Positions 34,203 through 43,038 of a DNA stretch of 64,000 bases are shown piece after piece. How positions within the stretch are numbered: the first letter of the stretch is position 1; every line of letters begins with the position of its first letter. The stretch is from Candidatus Roseilinea mizusawaensis. GTDB lineage: Bacteria > Chloroflexota > Anaerolineae > J036 > Brachytrichaceae. A model generated the notes under the pieces. That model was not told where the DNA came from and did no database searches. It saw nothing but the letters and a program-made list of their open reading frames with translations. Location: positions 1 to 64,000 of the forward strand of contig JAEANN010000044.1 in NCBI GenBank assembly GCA_016841965.1, given 5' to 3'. A program made the translations under genes and the position numbers.

Positions 34203-35741
34203 ATGAACTTCTCAATACCTGTGCTCACACTCATCATGCTGGCGCCGGTGATCGGCGCAGCCGTTATTTTGATCACGCCGCGCGAGCGGACCGACATCAT
34301 CAAGACAGTCGCCGCCAGCGCCTTTGCAGTGTCCCTGCTGTTGTCGTTCTTTGTCTTCGCCGGCTACGACCGCGCCGTCGGTGGTTTCCAGTTTGCCGAG
34401 CAAACAAGCTGGATCCCCGAACTGGGCATCGGCTATCATGTCGCGGTCGATGGGTTCAGCGCACCCATGTTGCTGCTGACCGCCATCGTGGCTTTCTGCG
34501 CCGTGCTGGTGTCGTGGAAGCTGGATGACCGGCCCCGCGAGTTCTTCAGCTTTTTGCTGATGCTGGTGGCCGGCGTGTTCGGCGCGTTCATGTCGCTCGA
34601 CATCTTCCTCTTCCTCATCTTTTACGAGCTGGTGCTGTTCCCCGTCTACGTGCTCATCGCAGGGTGGGGCAGCAAGAACCGCGAATATGCGGCCATGAAG
34701 CTGACCATCTACCTGTTCGTCGGCTCGCTGGTCGCCATCGTCGGCCTGCTGGTGGTGTACTTCCAGGCCGGCGCCACCTTCGACTTCGTCAAGCTGCAAC
34801 AAGGCGTGCTGGCCCTCGCGCCCGAAAAGTTCGAGCAAATCAAGCCCTGGTTCATTGCTATCTTCATCGGCTTTGGCGTGCTGGCCTCTATCTGGCCCTT
34901 GCACAACTGGTCGCCCGACGGTTACGCTGCTGCGCCTACCGCCGTCTCGATGTTGCATGGCGGCGTCCTCAAAGCCACCGGCGCTTACGCCGCGCTGCGC
35001 TTCGGCGTGCAGTTGATGCCCGAAGCGGCTCAGTACTACCTGCCGGTGATCGTGTTCCTGTGCTTGGCGAATGTAATTTACGCCGGCCTGATCGCTTTCC
35101 GCCAGACCGATCTCAAGTACATCATCGGATTCTCGTCGGTGGCGCACCTGGGTTTGGTGTTGCTGGGCATCACGTCGCTGAATGAATTTGGCCTCAACGG
35201 GGCCGGCCTCGAACTCTTTGCCGGCGGTGTGATGACCGGTTTGATGTTCGCCCTGGTCGGCATGATCTATGAGCGCGCCCATCTCCGTGACATCGAAGAA
35301 CTCAACGGCATGTTCCGTGTCATGCCGTTGGCCGCCATCGGCTTTGTGATCGGTTCTCTGGCTGCGATGGGCATGCCCGGCCTGCCCGGCTTCCCCGCTG
35401 AAGTGATGATCTTCATGGGGCTATGGCGCGCCGCTGAAACTCCCAGTCTCATCTTCCCCGGCCAGCTCAACTGGTGGTTTAGCTGGATCGCAATTGCCGG
35501 GGTCCTCACTGTCGTCATCACTGCCGCCTGGACGTTGCGCGTGGCCTACAAAGTCTACTTCAGCGAGCCAAAGAATCCCGAATTGCAAAAACTGCCCGGC
35601 CTGGATGCGCTCGAAAAGTTCTCCATCGTCTTCATGTGCGGCGTGCTTATTGTTGTCGGCGTCATGCCTAACACAGTGATGCAGGTCATTCAGGTTGGCG
35701 TTCAAACTATCCTGGCTTCGCTGACTCGAGCAAGCGGTTGA
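34203..35741 (+). CDS. nuoM: NADH-quinone oxidoreductase subunit M, copy 2 (TM7 Lys replaced)
   Basis: A 512-residue antiporter-like subunit, clearly NuoM by VAVDGFSAPMLLLTAIVAF, FLIFYELVLFPVYVLIAGWG with Glu142, and LPGFPAEVMIF. Aligned with copy 1 through the PLHxW motif, the TM7 lysine position (FALKVPIWPLHTW) reads FGVLASIWPLHNW, so it is Leu227 rather than Lys. The TM8 lysine is kept (Lys257 in GGVLKATGAY). The two copies differ strongly, so the duplication is old. It forms part of a complex I with an extra pump subunit. Confidence 0.9.
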   Translation: MNFSIPVLTLIMLAPVIGAAVILITPRERTDIIKTVAASAFAVSLLLSFFVFAGYDRAVGGFQFAEQTSWIPELGIGYHVAVDGFSAPMLLLTAIVAFCAVLVSWKLDDRPREFFSFLLMLVAGVFGAFMSLDIFLFLIFYELVLFPVYVLIAGWGSKNREYAAMKLTIYLFVGSLVAIVGLLVVYFQAGATFDFVKLQQGVLALAPEKFEQIKPWFIAIFIGFGVLASIWPLHNWSPDGYAAAPTAVSMLHGGVLKATGAYAALRFGVQLMPEAAQYYLPVIVFLCLANVIYAGLIAFRQTDLKYIIGFSSVAHLGLVLLGITSLNEFGLNGAGLELFAGGVMTGLMFALVGMIYERAHLRDIEELNGMFRVMPLAAIGFVIGSLAAMGMPGLPGFPAEVMIFMGLWRAAETPSLIFPGQLNWWFSWIAIAGVLTVVITAAWTLRVAYKVYFSEPKNPELQKLPGLDALEKFSIVFMCGVLIVVGVMPNTVMQVIQVGVQTILASLTRASG

Positions 35742-35754
35742 AGGGTGATCAATC

Positions 35755-37284
35755 ATGGCGTACTCTGAATTTGACCCATCGCAGTTTCTTGCTATCGCGC
35801 CGGAAATTGGGCTGGTGCTGTGGGCGCTGGTCATTCTGGCCGTGGATATGTTCTCGGCTCGGCGCATCGCCCGTCGCACGCTGGGCATTCTGGCCGCAGC
35901 CGGCATGGCCGCTGTGTTGATCCTGTCGCTGTTGATCGCTGTTCCCCCAGCCGGCGTCATGCCTCAGATCGGCAGCGACCCGCGCAGCGTTCTCGGCGGC
36001 ATGATTCGTCATGACCTGTTCGCATTTGTCTTTCGGATCATCTTTATCCTGGCCGGCATTTTGACCTGCCTGGTGTCGATCGACTTCCGCCCGGCCCGCG
36101 CCGGCGGCGAGTATTACGCCCTGCTTATCCTGGCCACCATGGCCATGGGGCTGATGGCCGCCAGCAACGACCTTATCATGCTATATCTGGCTACCGAGGC
36201 GTCGAGTTTTGCGCTGTACCTGCTGGCCGGCTTCATGCGTGACACGCCCCGCAGCGCCGAGGCTGGCATCAAGTATTTTGTGTTTGGCGCCGTCACATCC
36301 AGCATCATGCTCTATGGTCTGGCGTTGATCTTCGGCCTGAGCGGCGGGCAAACCCACTACGGCGCAGTGGCGCAGGTTCTGGCCGGCGCCGACACGCGCA
36401 TGCTGGCTGTGCTGGCGATGCTACTCGTTATCGCCGGCTTTGCGTTCAAGACGTCGGCGGTGCCCTTCCATTTCTGGACCCCCGATGTGTATGAGGGCGC
36501 TCCCACGCCATTTGTCGGTTTCCTCAGCACCGCCTCGAAAGCGGCCGGCTTCGCCATCCTGATGCGCTTCCTCGTATACGTCTTCGAGCCGCCCTTCAGC
36601 CAGGCCTCGGTGGTGTGGGTGCAACTCATGCAGCCCTTGGCCATCCTCACCATGTTCCTGGGCAACCTGCTGGCGATCACACAAAGCAACATCAAGCGCA
36701 TGCTGGCGTATTCCAGCATCGCCCAAGCCGGCTACATGCTGATCGGCGTCACCGCGTTCGGCTTTGCCTACAGCCGGCAGTCACCTGAAGCCGCCGCTGA
36801 CGCAGTGGCGGCTGTGATCTTCTACGCCGCCACCTACATGCTTACCAACATTGCTGCCTTTGCAGTCGTCAGCATCGTTTCGCAGCGCGTGGGTAGCGAG
36901 CAGATCAGCGCCTTCAATGGCTTGGGCCGGCGCGCTCCTTACACCGCCCTTGGCATGACCGCTGCGATGCTCAGCCTGCTCGGCGCGCCGCCGCTGGTAG
37001 GCTTTGTCGGCAAGCTGTTCCTGTTCCGCGCCGCCATCAGCGACGATTTGCTGCTGCTGGTGGCGATCGGTGTGGTCAATGTGCTTATCTCGGTGTTCTA
37101 TTACCTGGGTATCGTGCGGGCCATGTATGTCGAGCGATCACCCGATGACGAACAGCCGATTCGGATACCGGCGGCAACCGCCTGGGTCGTGTTGGTGTCC
37201 AGCGCCGCCATTTTGTTCATCACAGTCGCGTCCATGCAGTTCTGGTCTGTTGCGTTGGATGCCGCCAAAGCGCTATTGAACTGA
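35755..37284 (+). CDS. nuoN: NADH-quinone oxidoreductase subunit N
   Basis: A 509-residue antiporter-like subunit placed nearest the NuoA/J/K/H side of the membrane arm. TM5 Glu in LYLATEASSFALYLLAGF and TM7 Lys in IAGFAFKTSAVPFHFWTPDV are present, with KRMLAYSSIAQAGYML and GAPPLVGFVGKLFLF. ATG 35755 is 13 bases after the nuoM2 stop and GGGTGATC lies before it. It is the last nuo gene; atpZ starts 34 bases later. Confidence 0.95.
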   Translation: MAYSEFDPSQFLAIAPEIGLVLWALVILAVDMFSARRIARRTLGILAAAGMAAVLILSLLIAVPPAGVMPQIGSDPRSVLGGMIRHDLFAFVFRIIFILAGILTCLVSIDFRPARAGGEYYALLILATMAMGLMAASNDLIMLYLATEASSFALYLLAGFMRDTPRSAEAGIKYFVFGAVTSSIMLYGLALIFGLSGGQTHYGAVAQVLAGADTRMLAVLAMLLVIAGFAFKTSAVPFHFWTPDVYEGAPTPFVGFLSTASKAAGFAILMRFLVYVFEPPFSQASVVWVQLMQPLAILTMFLGNLLAITQSNIKRMLAYSSIAQAGYMLIGVTAFGFAYSRQSPEAAADAVAAVIFYAATYMLTNIAAFAVVSIVSQRVGSEQISAFNGLGRRAPYTALGMTAAMLSLLGAPPLVGFVGKLFLFRAAISDDLLLLVAIGVVNVLISVFYYLGIVRAMYVERSPDDEQPIRIPAATAWVVLVSSAAILFITVASMQFWSVALDAAKALLN

Positions 37285-37318
37285 CCGTCGCTATGCTAAA
37301 ATGCGCTGGCTTTGCGCT

Positions 37319-37666
37319 ATGGGAAACGACAGAGAATCACCGATTGTCCTGCTGATCCGTGCCTTGCCGCCGGCCATTGTCGGCGCAATGGTGTTCCAGA
37401 TCGCAATTGTGGTTGGTGGCTTGGTGTTGGGCGCTATTGTGCTTGGCCTATTTCTCGACACCCAGCTCGGCACGCGCCCTCTCCTGACGCTAGGCCTGGG
37501 CATCACCAGCCTGCCTTTATCTGTCTGGCTGACCTATCGCATCGCCCTGCGCGCCATCGCCAAAGCGCGCGCCGCATATGAAGCGCACTTGCGCAATAAG
37601 GCCAGGGCCGACTCAACCGATTCCTCTGCCGCGAATCCGGCAAGCGCATTGCCCGCCTCGCGGTGA
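37319..37666 (+). CDS. atpZ: AtpZ/AtpI-like accessory protein of ATP synthase
   Basis: A 115-residue protein with two membrane helices (IVGAMVFQIAIVVGGLVLGA and PLLTLGLGITSLPLSVWLTY) joined by a short loop, matching the small AtpZ/AtpI-type proteins encoded before atpB. Such proteins help to assemble the c-ring or move Mg2+/Ca2+. The C-terminal tail (AHLRNKARADSTDSSA) is polar. ATG 37319 is preferred because the upstream in-frame ATG at 37301 lies in a TAAAAT promoter-like stretch. Confidence 0.7.
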   Translation: MGNDRESPIVLLIRALPPAIVGAMVFQIAIVVGGLVLGAIVLGLFLDTQLGTRPLLTLGLGITSLPLSVWLTYRIALRAIAKARAAYEAHLRNKARADSTDSSAANPASALPASR

Positions 37667-37693
37667 CACCCTCATTCCACGAGACGCACACAC

Positions 37694-38788
37694 ATGAAAC
37701 CAAGAACGATTCTGATTCTCGCCTTTCTGATTTTTGCGTGCGTGATTGCCTGTATGCTGGGCAATTTCGGCAGCGGCGTGTCCATCCCGATCAACGGCCA
37801 GGATGTCACGTTCAAAGCCTTTGTGCCTAAGATCGTCGTGCCGGCCGAGATTATCGGCGAGCCGTGGTTCGAAATCGGCGGCGTCAAGATCGGCCTGTAC
37901 AACACGCTGCTCACTACCCTGATCGTTGATGCCATCATTGTTGTGCTAGTGCTGCTGGGCCGGCGCGGTCTGGGCGGCATGCAGCCCGGCAACTGGTTCG
38001 CCAATGCCTGGGAAGCGTATATCGAACTCCTGTATCAACGTTTCATCGTCCCGACCCTGGGGCCGCGCGCCAAAACTGTTCTGCCGCTGGCTGTGACGCT
38101 CTTTACCTTCGTGTTGATCGCCAGCCTGTTCGAGGTCATCCCCGGCCATGAATCCATCGGCCCAGTCGAGCGTCCACATTCAGGCAAAGGCTATTGTCTG
38201 GTCGAAGTGGGCGGCGTCGGCTTGATCACCGGCCAGCCGGTTGATGAAGGCTGTCCGGCGCCAACCATCGGTTCTGCCGGCGGCGAAGCGCAGGCCGCGC
38301 TCGTCAGCGATGTCGCCGCCGCCGAAGGCGCAGCCGGCTCCGGCTTCATTGTCTTGCCGGTGATGCGCCGGCCCACCTCTGACCTCAGCACGACCCTGGC
38401 CCTGGCTCTGATCGCCTTCCTCTTTGTCGAAATCCAGGGCATTCGCGCCAACGGCGGCCATTACTTCGAGCGCTTCTTTAACTTCGGTGTGCTGCGCCGC
38501 GGTGCTGCAACCGGCGGCATGTCCGGTTTCATCAACTACATCCAATTCGCCGTTGGCTTCCTGGAGCTGTTGTCGGAGTTCATCCGCATCATCTCCTTCT
38601 CCTTCCGTCTTTTCGGCAACATGTTCGCGGGCACTGTGCTAGTTTTCGTCATGTCGTTCATCCTGCCCTTCGTGATGCCAACCATCTTTATGGCTTTCGA
38701 AGTTGCCGTTGCCGTCATTCAGGCTTTTGTCTTCATGATGTTGCTGGTGGTGTTCACATCGCTCGCTGTGGCGCACACCGAACACTAG
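37694..38788 (+). CDS. atpB: ATP synthase subunit a with a large periplasm/loop insertion
   Basis: A 364-residue F0 stator subunit that forms the proton half-channels. The essential Arg305 lies in SFSFRLFGNMFAGTVL, and FINYIQFAVGFLELLSEFIR is the conserved helix before it. An extra segment of about 75 residues (roughly 151-225, from HESIGPVERPHSG to GFIVLPVMRR) separates helices and contains Cys168 and Cys187. This explains the length of 364 against roughly 250-270 in common bacteria. It is followed by a repeat-filled gap and atpE. Confidence 0.92.
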   Translation: MKPRTILILAFLIFACVIACMLGNFGSGVSIPINGQDVTFKAFVPKIVVPAEIIGEPWFEIGGVKIGLYNTLLTTLIVDAIIVVLVLLGRRGLGGMQPGNWFANAWEAYIELLYQRFIVPTLGPRAKTVLPLAVTLFTFVLIASLFEVIPGHESIGPVERPHSGKGYCLVEVGGVGLITGQPVDEGCPAPTIGSAGGEAQAALVSDVAAAEGAAGSGFIVLPVMRRPTSDLSTTLALALIAFLFVEIQGIRANGGHYFERFFNFGVLRRGAATGGMSGFINYIQFAVGFLELLSEFIRIISFSFRLFGNMFAGTVLVFVMSFILPFVMPTIFMAFEVAVAVIQAFVFMMLLVVFTSLAVAHTEH

Positions 38789-38791
38789 TTC

Positions 38792-38934
38792 ACTTTGGAT
38801 TTCAGATCTCGGATTTTGGATTCGGCGCCCTTTCGGCTGTTTGCCCGGTTCTGAATCCAGAGTCAACGGTCGCTAATCGTCAATCGACAACTGTCAATTT
38901 CAAATCGCTAATCAAAATTCGTAAATCGGAGAGA
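38792..38934. repeat. mixed heptad arrays between atpB and atpE
   Basis: Two families. First TTTGGAT, TTCAGAT, CTCGGAT, TTTGGAT up to about 38822. Then, after an inverted GAATCCAGAGTC block, units ending in AATC or AACT (GCTAATC, GTCAATC, TCAAATC, GCTAATC, GTAAATC) up to 38930. It stops just before GGAGAGAG, the atpE ribosome-binding site. Confidence 0.8.
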
Positions 38935-38940
38935 GTGTCA

Positions 38941-39182
38941 TGGATCAACAAGCTGCAAACGAACTGGGCAAGCTGATTGGCGCGGGCATCGCCGGCGGCG
39001 CAGGCATGATTGGCCCCGGCATTGGCATTGGCCTGGCCGGCCTCGGCGCGCTCATCTCGATGGGCCGCAACCCCGAGGTCACCTCGACCCTGCAAACCTA
39101 CATGATTCTGGTCATCGCTTTCGCAGAAGCGCTCGCCATTTTCGCGCTGGTGATTGCCTTCCTGTTGTTGTTTGCCATTTAG
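38941..39182 (+). CDS. atpE: ATP synthase subunit c
   Basis: An 80-residue two-helix rotor subunit. The ion-binding Glu63 is in ILVIAFAEALAIFALVI, and GMIGPGIGIGLAG is the first helix. Residues around the Glu (Ala-Glu-Ala) lack the Gln and Ser/Thr pattern of Na+ rotors, so H+ coupling is expected. GGAGAGAG lies at a good distance before ATG 38941. Confidence 0.95.
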
Positions 39183-39228
39183 AACCCGTAGAACTAGAAC
39201 CCGTAGAACCGGCTAGAACCGGTCACAG
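39181..39228. repeat. direct repeats before atpF
   Basis: AGAACCCGTAGAACT and AGAACCCGTAGAACC follow one another, then GGCTAGAACCGG. It overlaps the end of atpE by two bases and ends at the ribosome-binding site AGAGGTG. Confidence 0.8.
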
Positions 39229-39238
39229 AGGTGCACCC

Positions 39239-40027
39239 TTGAACTTCCTGGCTATTTCCCAAGTGATGGCCGAAAGCGGCGGCGGAACCGATGTTCTGGG
39301 CAACCTGGGCATCAATTCCTTCCTGCTCGTCGCCCAGATCCTCAACTTCATCTTGCTGCTCGTTTTCCTCAACCCGCTCATGATCAAGCCGATCATGCGC
39401 GGCCTGGAAAATCGCCGCAAGCGCATCGAGGAGAGCCTGGCTAACGCCGCCAAGGCCGATGAACGACTGGCGAATGTCGAGAAAGACTATCAAGCCAAGA
39501 TGGCCGAAGCCGAGGCTGCTGCTGCCAAGATTCGCGCCGAGGCCCTGCAAAGCGCGCAGGCCGAACTAGACAATCTGCGTAAGGCCGCACTGGCCGATGC
39601 CGACCGCATCCGCGAGCAAGCGCGCGTGGACGCACTCGCCGAGCGCAACCAGACCTTGGCTCAGTTGCGCACACAGGTTGCCGCGTTGGCTATGGCTGCC
39701 GCCAACAAAGTGATCGGCGATTCGCTCGATGCCCAACGCCAACAGGCGCTGATCAACGATTTCTTCAGCAAGGTGCCGGCCGGCATGGTCACCGATGTCA
39801 AGGCCGATGGCGCCTCGGTTGTGGTCACCAGCGCGTTGCCTCTGTCGGCTGACGAACAGGCCCGTGTTAAGGCCGACCTAACCCGTCAGCTCGGTCAGGT
39901 TGGCGACCTGACCTTTGAGGTCGATCCGGCTATCCTGGGTGGTCTGGTCGTGCGTGTGGGTGACAAGGTCATCGATGGCAGCGTGGCCGGCCGCATGGGT
40001 GCGCTCCGTCAGTCGTTGGGCGCATAA
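39239..40027 (+). CDS. atpF: ATP synthase subunit b fused to the C-terminal part of subunit delta
   Basis: A 262-residue F0 stalk protein. A membrane anchor (about 25-47, FLLVAQILNFILLLVFLNPL) is followed by a long coiled coil rich in Ala, Glu and Lys to about residue 175. The last 80 residues (VVVTSALPLSADEQARVKAD, then DPAILGGLVVRVGDKVIDGS) match the C-terminal segment of delta. The N-terminal delta bundle is absent. Start is TTG 39239 with AGAGGTG upstream; ATG 39266 is an alternative. No F1 genes follow: a terminator and glnS on the other strand come next. Confidence 0.9.
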   Translation: MNFLAISQVMAESGGGTDVLGNLGINSFLLVAQILNFILLLVFLNPLMIKPIMRGLENRRKRIEESLANAAKADERLANVEKDYQAKMAEAEAAAAKIRAEALQSAQAELDNLRKAALADADRIREQARVDALAERNQTLAQLRTQVAALAMAAANKVIGDSLDAQRQQALINDFFSKVPAGMVTDVKADGASVVVTSALPLSADEQARVKADLTRQLGQVGDLTFEVDPAILGGLVVRVGDKVIDGSVAGRMGALRQSLGA

Positions 40028-40061
40028 AGCCAAAGCCGCCTATACCCATCACCGTGTACAA

Positions 40062-40107
40062 AAGCCGGCGTCAGCCATCCAGTTGCCGACGCCGGCTTGT
40101 TGTTTTT
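40062..40107 (+). terminator. rho-independent terminator after the F0 genes
   Basis: AAGCCGGCGTC (40062-40072) pairs with GACGCCGGCTT (40088-40098), followed by GTTGTTTTT. It ends the nuo/atp region and stands between convergent genes. Confidence 0.9.
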
Positions 40108-40131
40108 CCCTGCGCCTTGTGCCAGGTCTTT

Positions 40132-40154
40132 CAGATGCCGCTCAGATGCCGCTC
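40132..40154. repeat. 11-bp tandem direct repeat
   Basis: CAGATGCCGCT twice in a row, just past the end of glnS (stop at 40160). Small and non-coding. Confidence 0.7.
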
Positions 40155-40159
40155 ACACG

Positions 40160-41896
40160 CTAAGCTCTTTTCGTCCCTTTCTCGACCTTTGCCCAGGTAT
40201 CCTTTAGCGTCACCGTGCGGTTGAACACCAGCCTGTCTGGTGTCGAGTCGGGGTCGAGACAGAAATAGCCCTGGCGCATGAACTGGAAGCGGTGAATGCC
40301 GTCTTTGTATTGTGGGTTTGGGGAAAGATCGGCCAGCGACGGTTCGGCCTTGCAGCCGGTCAACACAGTCAATGAATTCGGGTTGAGGTTGGCTGTGTAA
40401 TCCTGGCCGGCCGGCGTGTCGTCCGGGTTGGGTTTGGAGAATAACTGCTCGTACAGGCGCACTTCTGCATCTACTGCGTGCGCTGCCGACACCCAGTGTA
40501 ATGTCCCCTGCACCTTGCGGCCATCTGGCGTCACCCCGCTGGCCGACTCGGGGTCGTAGACACAACGTAATCCGATCACGTTGCCGGCGGCGTCTTTGAT
40601 TGCCTCACGGCAAGTGATGTAGTAGCCGTGCTTCAATCGCACCTCGCGCCCCGGCCCCAGTCGGAACCAACCCTTCGGCGCATCCTCGCGGTAGTCGTCT
40701 TGCTCGATGTACAACTCGCCCGAAAACGGCACCTTGCGTGTGCCCGCGCTGGGGTCTTCGGGGTTGTTGTCAGCGTCTACCCACTCCACCTTGCCGGCCG
40801 GCCAGTTTTCGATCACCACTTTCAGCGGTTTCAGCACTACCATTACGCGCTGCGCCCGCTTGTTCAGGTCGTCGCGCACGCATGCCTCCAGCAATCCATA
40901 GTCAACTGTGCTGTTGGCCTTGGCCACACCGATGCGATTGCAGAATTCGCGGATTGCTTCTGGTGTGTAGCCGCGCCGGCGCAGACCGCAAATCGTTGGC
41001 ATGCGCGGGTCGTCCCATCCCCGCACAATGCCGCGTTTCACCAGATCGATCAGCTTGCGTTTGCTCAGCACCGTGTATGTCAGGTTCAGCCGAGCAAACT
41101 CAATTTGGCGCGGGTGATATATTCCCAGCGCGTCCAGACACCAGTCATATAGCGGCCGGTGATCTTCGAATTCCAGCGTGCAGATTGAGTGGGTGATCCC
41201 CTCAATGGAGTCTGACTGCCCATGCGCCCAGTCGTACATCGGGTAGATGCACCACTTGTCGCCGGTGCGATGATGCGTGGCGCGCAGGATGCGATACAAC
41301 ACCGGGTCGCGCATGTTCAGGTTGCCCGAAGCCATATCGATTTTGGCGCGCAGTGTGCGCGATCCATCCGGAAACTCGCCCCGCCGCATGCGCTCGAACA
41401 GGTCTAGATTCTCCTCGACCGAACGATTGCGATAGGGGCTTTCGCGCCCCGGCTCGGTGAGCGTGCCGCGATACTCGCGGATTTCATCTGCGCTCAGGTC
41501 ACACACATACGCTTTGCCGGCTTTGATCAATTGCACCGCCCATTCATACAACTGGTCAAAGTAATCCGACGCAAAGAAAAGCCGGTCTTCCCAGTCTGCG
41601 CCCAGCCAGCGCACGTCCTGCATGATGGCGTCTACGTACTCCTGCTCTTCTTTGGTTGGATTAGTGTCGTCGAAGCGCAGGTTGAATTTGCCGCCGTAAT
41701 CGCGCGCAATCCCATAGTTCAGGTGAATCGATTTGGCGTGGCCGATGTGCAAGTAACCGTTCGGCTCTGGCGGGAAACGGGTGTGCACGCGCCCGCCAAA
41801 GCGGCCGGCGCGGTTGTCTTCGTCGATCAGATCGCGGATAAAGTCTTTCGAGATAAGCAGGGGAGTCTGGGTTGCAGCTGTGTCATCCGTGGCCAT
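40160..41896 (-). CDS. glnS: glutaminyl-tRNA synthetase
   Basis: A 578-residue class I synthetase that charges tRNA-Gln directly. The HIGH motif is [16 protein letters not shown], the KMSKS motif is VLSKRKL, and the C-terminal beta-barrel anticodon domains include [33 protein letters not shown] is typical of GlnRS and not of GluRS. Start ATG 41896 begins a short polar extension. TATAAT on the minus strand near 41938 with a GGAAGAG leader fits its promoter. A separate gltX gene lies at 45260. Confidence 0.95.
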   Translation of the reverse strand: MATDDTAATQTPLLISKDFIRDLIDEDNRAGRFGGRVHTRFPPEPNGYLHIGHAKSIHLNYGIARDYGGKFNLRFDDTNPTKEEQEYVDAIMQDVRWLGADWEDRLFFASDYFDQLYEWAVQLIKAGKAYVCDLSADEIREYRGTLTEPGRESPYRNRSVEENLDLFERMRRGEFPDGSRTLRAKIDMASGNLNMRDPVLYRILRATHHRTGDKWCIYPMYDWAHGQSDSIEGITHSICTLEFEDHRPLYDWCLDALGIYHPRQIEFARLNLTYTVLSKRKLIDLVKRGIVRGWDDPRMPTICGLRRRGYTPEAIREFCNRIGVAKANSTVDYGLLEACVRDDLNKRAQRVMVVLKPLKVVIENWPAGKVEWVDADNNPEDPSAGTRKVPFSGELYIEQDDYREDAPKGWFRLGPGREVRLKHGYYITCREAIKDAAGNVIGLRCVYDPESASGVTPDGRKVQGTLHWVSAAHAVDAEVRLYEQLFSKPNPDDTPAGQDYTANLNPNSLTVLTGCKAEPSLADLSPNPQYKDGIHRFQFMRQGYFCLDPDSTPDRLVFNRTVTLKDTWAKVEKGTKRA

Positions 41897-41932
41897 GTGC
41901 AGCAGGCTCTCTTCCGTTCAAGTTGGGCGTGA

Positions 41933-43018
41933 TTATAGAACACCCGACTCGCCGCCGGCCCGGCGCAACACAAAAATACGCGGATGCAGCCCGCCCAGTT
42001 CCACCCGCAGCGTTTTGTCCACAGTCCACACCCCGCTTGTGCTCAGCGCCGAAGCCATGAGCCGCACCTCATGCGTGATGACGACAAAACGCGCTCCCGG
42101 CTTGGCTACCCGCGCCGCTTCGCTGAGGATGCGCGGGTACAACGCCACATTCTGCGCATGCGACCCGACCAGATGGCCGAACGGTAAATCAGCACACAGC
42201 GCGTCCACGCTGTGGCTTGCCAGCGGCAACGCGCCGGCGTCGCATTGGCATAGCTCACCCTTGAAGCCGCCGGCTGTCAGATTCTGTCGCGCGCAATCCA
42301 GCGCGGCTTGGCTGATATCGCATCCGATTGCCAGTTGCGCCGGCCCCCATGTCAGCCGTTCGACCAACAGTGAGCCAGACCCGCAGGCCAGATTGACGAA
42401 CATATCCTGCGTCGAAGGCTGCGTCAGCAGCGCCATCGCGTGCGCCACCGCCGCGTTCAGCGCCCCTTCAAAATTGCACACGCGCCACGCGCGTGTGGCC
42501 AGAGGCCGCGGCGACAGTCGCACCAACACGTCCCATCCGCGGCGGCTGCCCGAGCCGTTTGCCTGCCCTGCCCGTACCCGGATGACCAGGTCGCCTTCTG
42601 TCTCTGCCACAATCAGATTCGTCCGTTGTGACAACTCGCGCTTCAGCCGCGTCATCACGGTCGAGTCTGAGCCGGCTGCACTGAGATAGAGCGATCGGTA
42701 GGCGTCGGGGTTCAGGCTGCGCGCCAACGCAATCAGCGACAGCACGGCGCGAAAGTGCTCATCGCCCAGCAAAGCTTTTGGCCGTGGCACGGCGAAATGT
42801 TTCATCACGTAAACGGCCTGCGCCGTCTTTAACGCCAGCAGCGCGCGCAAATTCCCGCTGTAGGTGAACTGCACAACGCCGGCCGGCGTTTGGTCTGCTG
42901 GCAATTGCCGCAGCGTGACGCGTGCGCCCAGTTTCGCACGCAGTTCCTGGCGTGCGATTTCCTCCAGCCCTTGTGCCACATCGGCCTCGCACAGGTGAAC
43001 AACAGGTTTGGTGGTCAT
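41933..43018 (-). CDS. THUMP-domain RNA methyltransferase (Trm14/TrmN-like)
   Basis: A 361-residue protein. The first 160 residues form an N-terminal ferredoxin-like/THUMP module that binds RNA. The C-terminal Rossmann methyltransferase has FVNLACGSGSLLVE as the SAM site and ALCADLPFGHLVGSH as the catalytic D-x-P-[FY]-G-type motif, which is found in tRNA guanine-N2 methyltransferases. The RlmL rRNA enzyme is the alternative. ATG 43018 fits; upstream in-frame starts lie in the promoter shared with the TPR gene. Confidence 0.8.
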   Translation of the reverse strand: MTTKPVVHLCEADVAQGLEEIARQELRAKLGARVTLRQLPADQTPAGVVQFTYSGNLRALLALKTAQAVYVMKHFAVPRPKALLGDEHFRAVLSLIALARSLNPDAYRSLYLSAAGSDSTVMTRLKRELSQRTNLIVAETEGDLVIRVRAGQANGSGSRRGWDVLVRLSPRPLATRAWRVCNFEGALNAAVAHAMALLTQPSTQDMFVNLACGSGSLLVERLTWGPAQLAIGCDISQAALDCARQNLTAGGFKGELCQCDAGALPLASHSVDALCADLPFGHLVGSHAQNVALYPRILSEAARVAKPGARFVVITHEVRLMASALSTSGVWTVDKTLRVELGGLHPRIFVLRRAGGESGVL

Positions 43019-43038
43019 GCTGTCTTTGTGGGATGCGC

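Noticed and set aside
34212-35282. Long antisense open frame over nuoM2 (and similar ones at 15097-16263, 19463-20572, 22004-23125 and 53428-54483)
   Set aside because: They mirror strongly coding sense genes in a GC-rich genome, have low-complexity His/Gln/Arg-rich products without recognised motifs, and lack ribosome-binding sites.
34203-35741. Mrp-type antiporter subunit (MrpD) rather than NuoM
   Set aside because: The C-terminal PAEVMIF and the nuo operon position fit NuoM; no mrpA-G genes accompany it.
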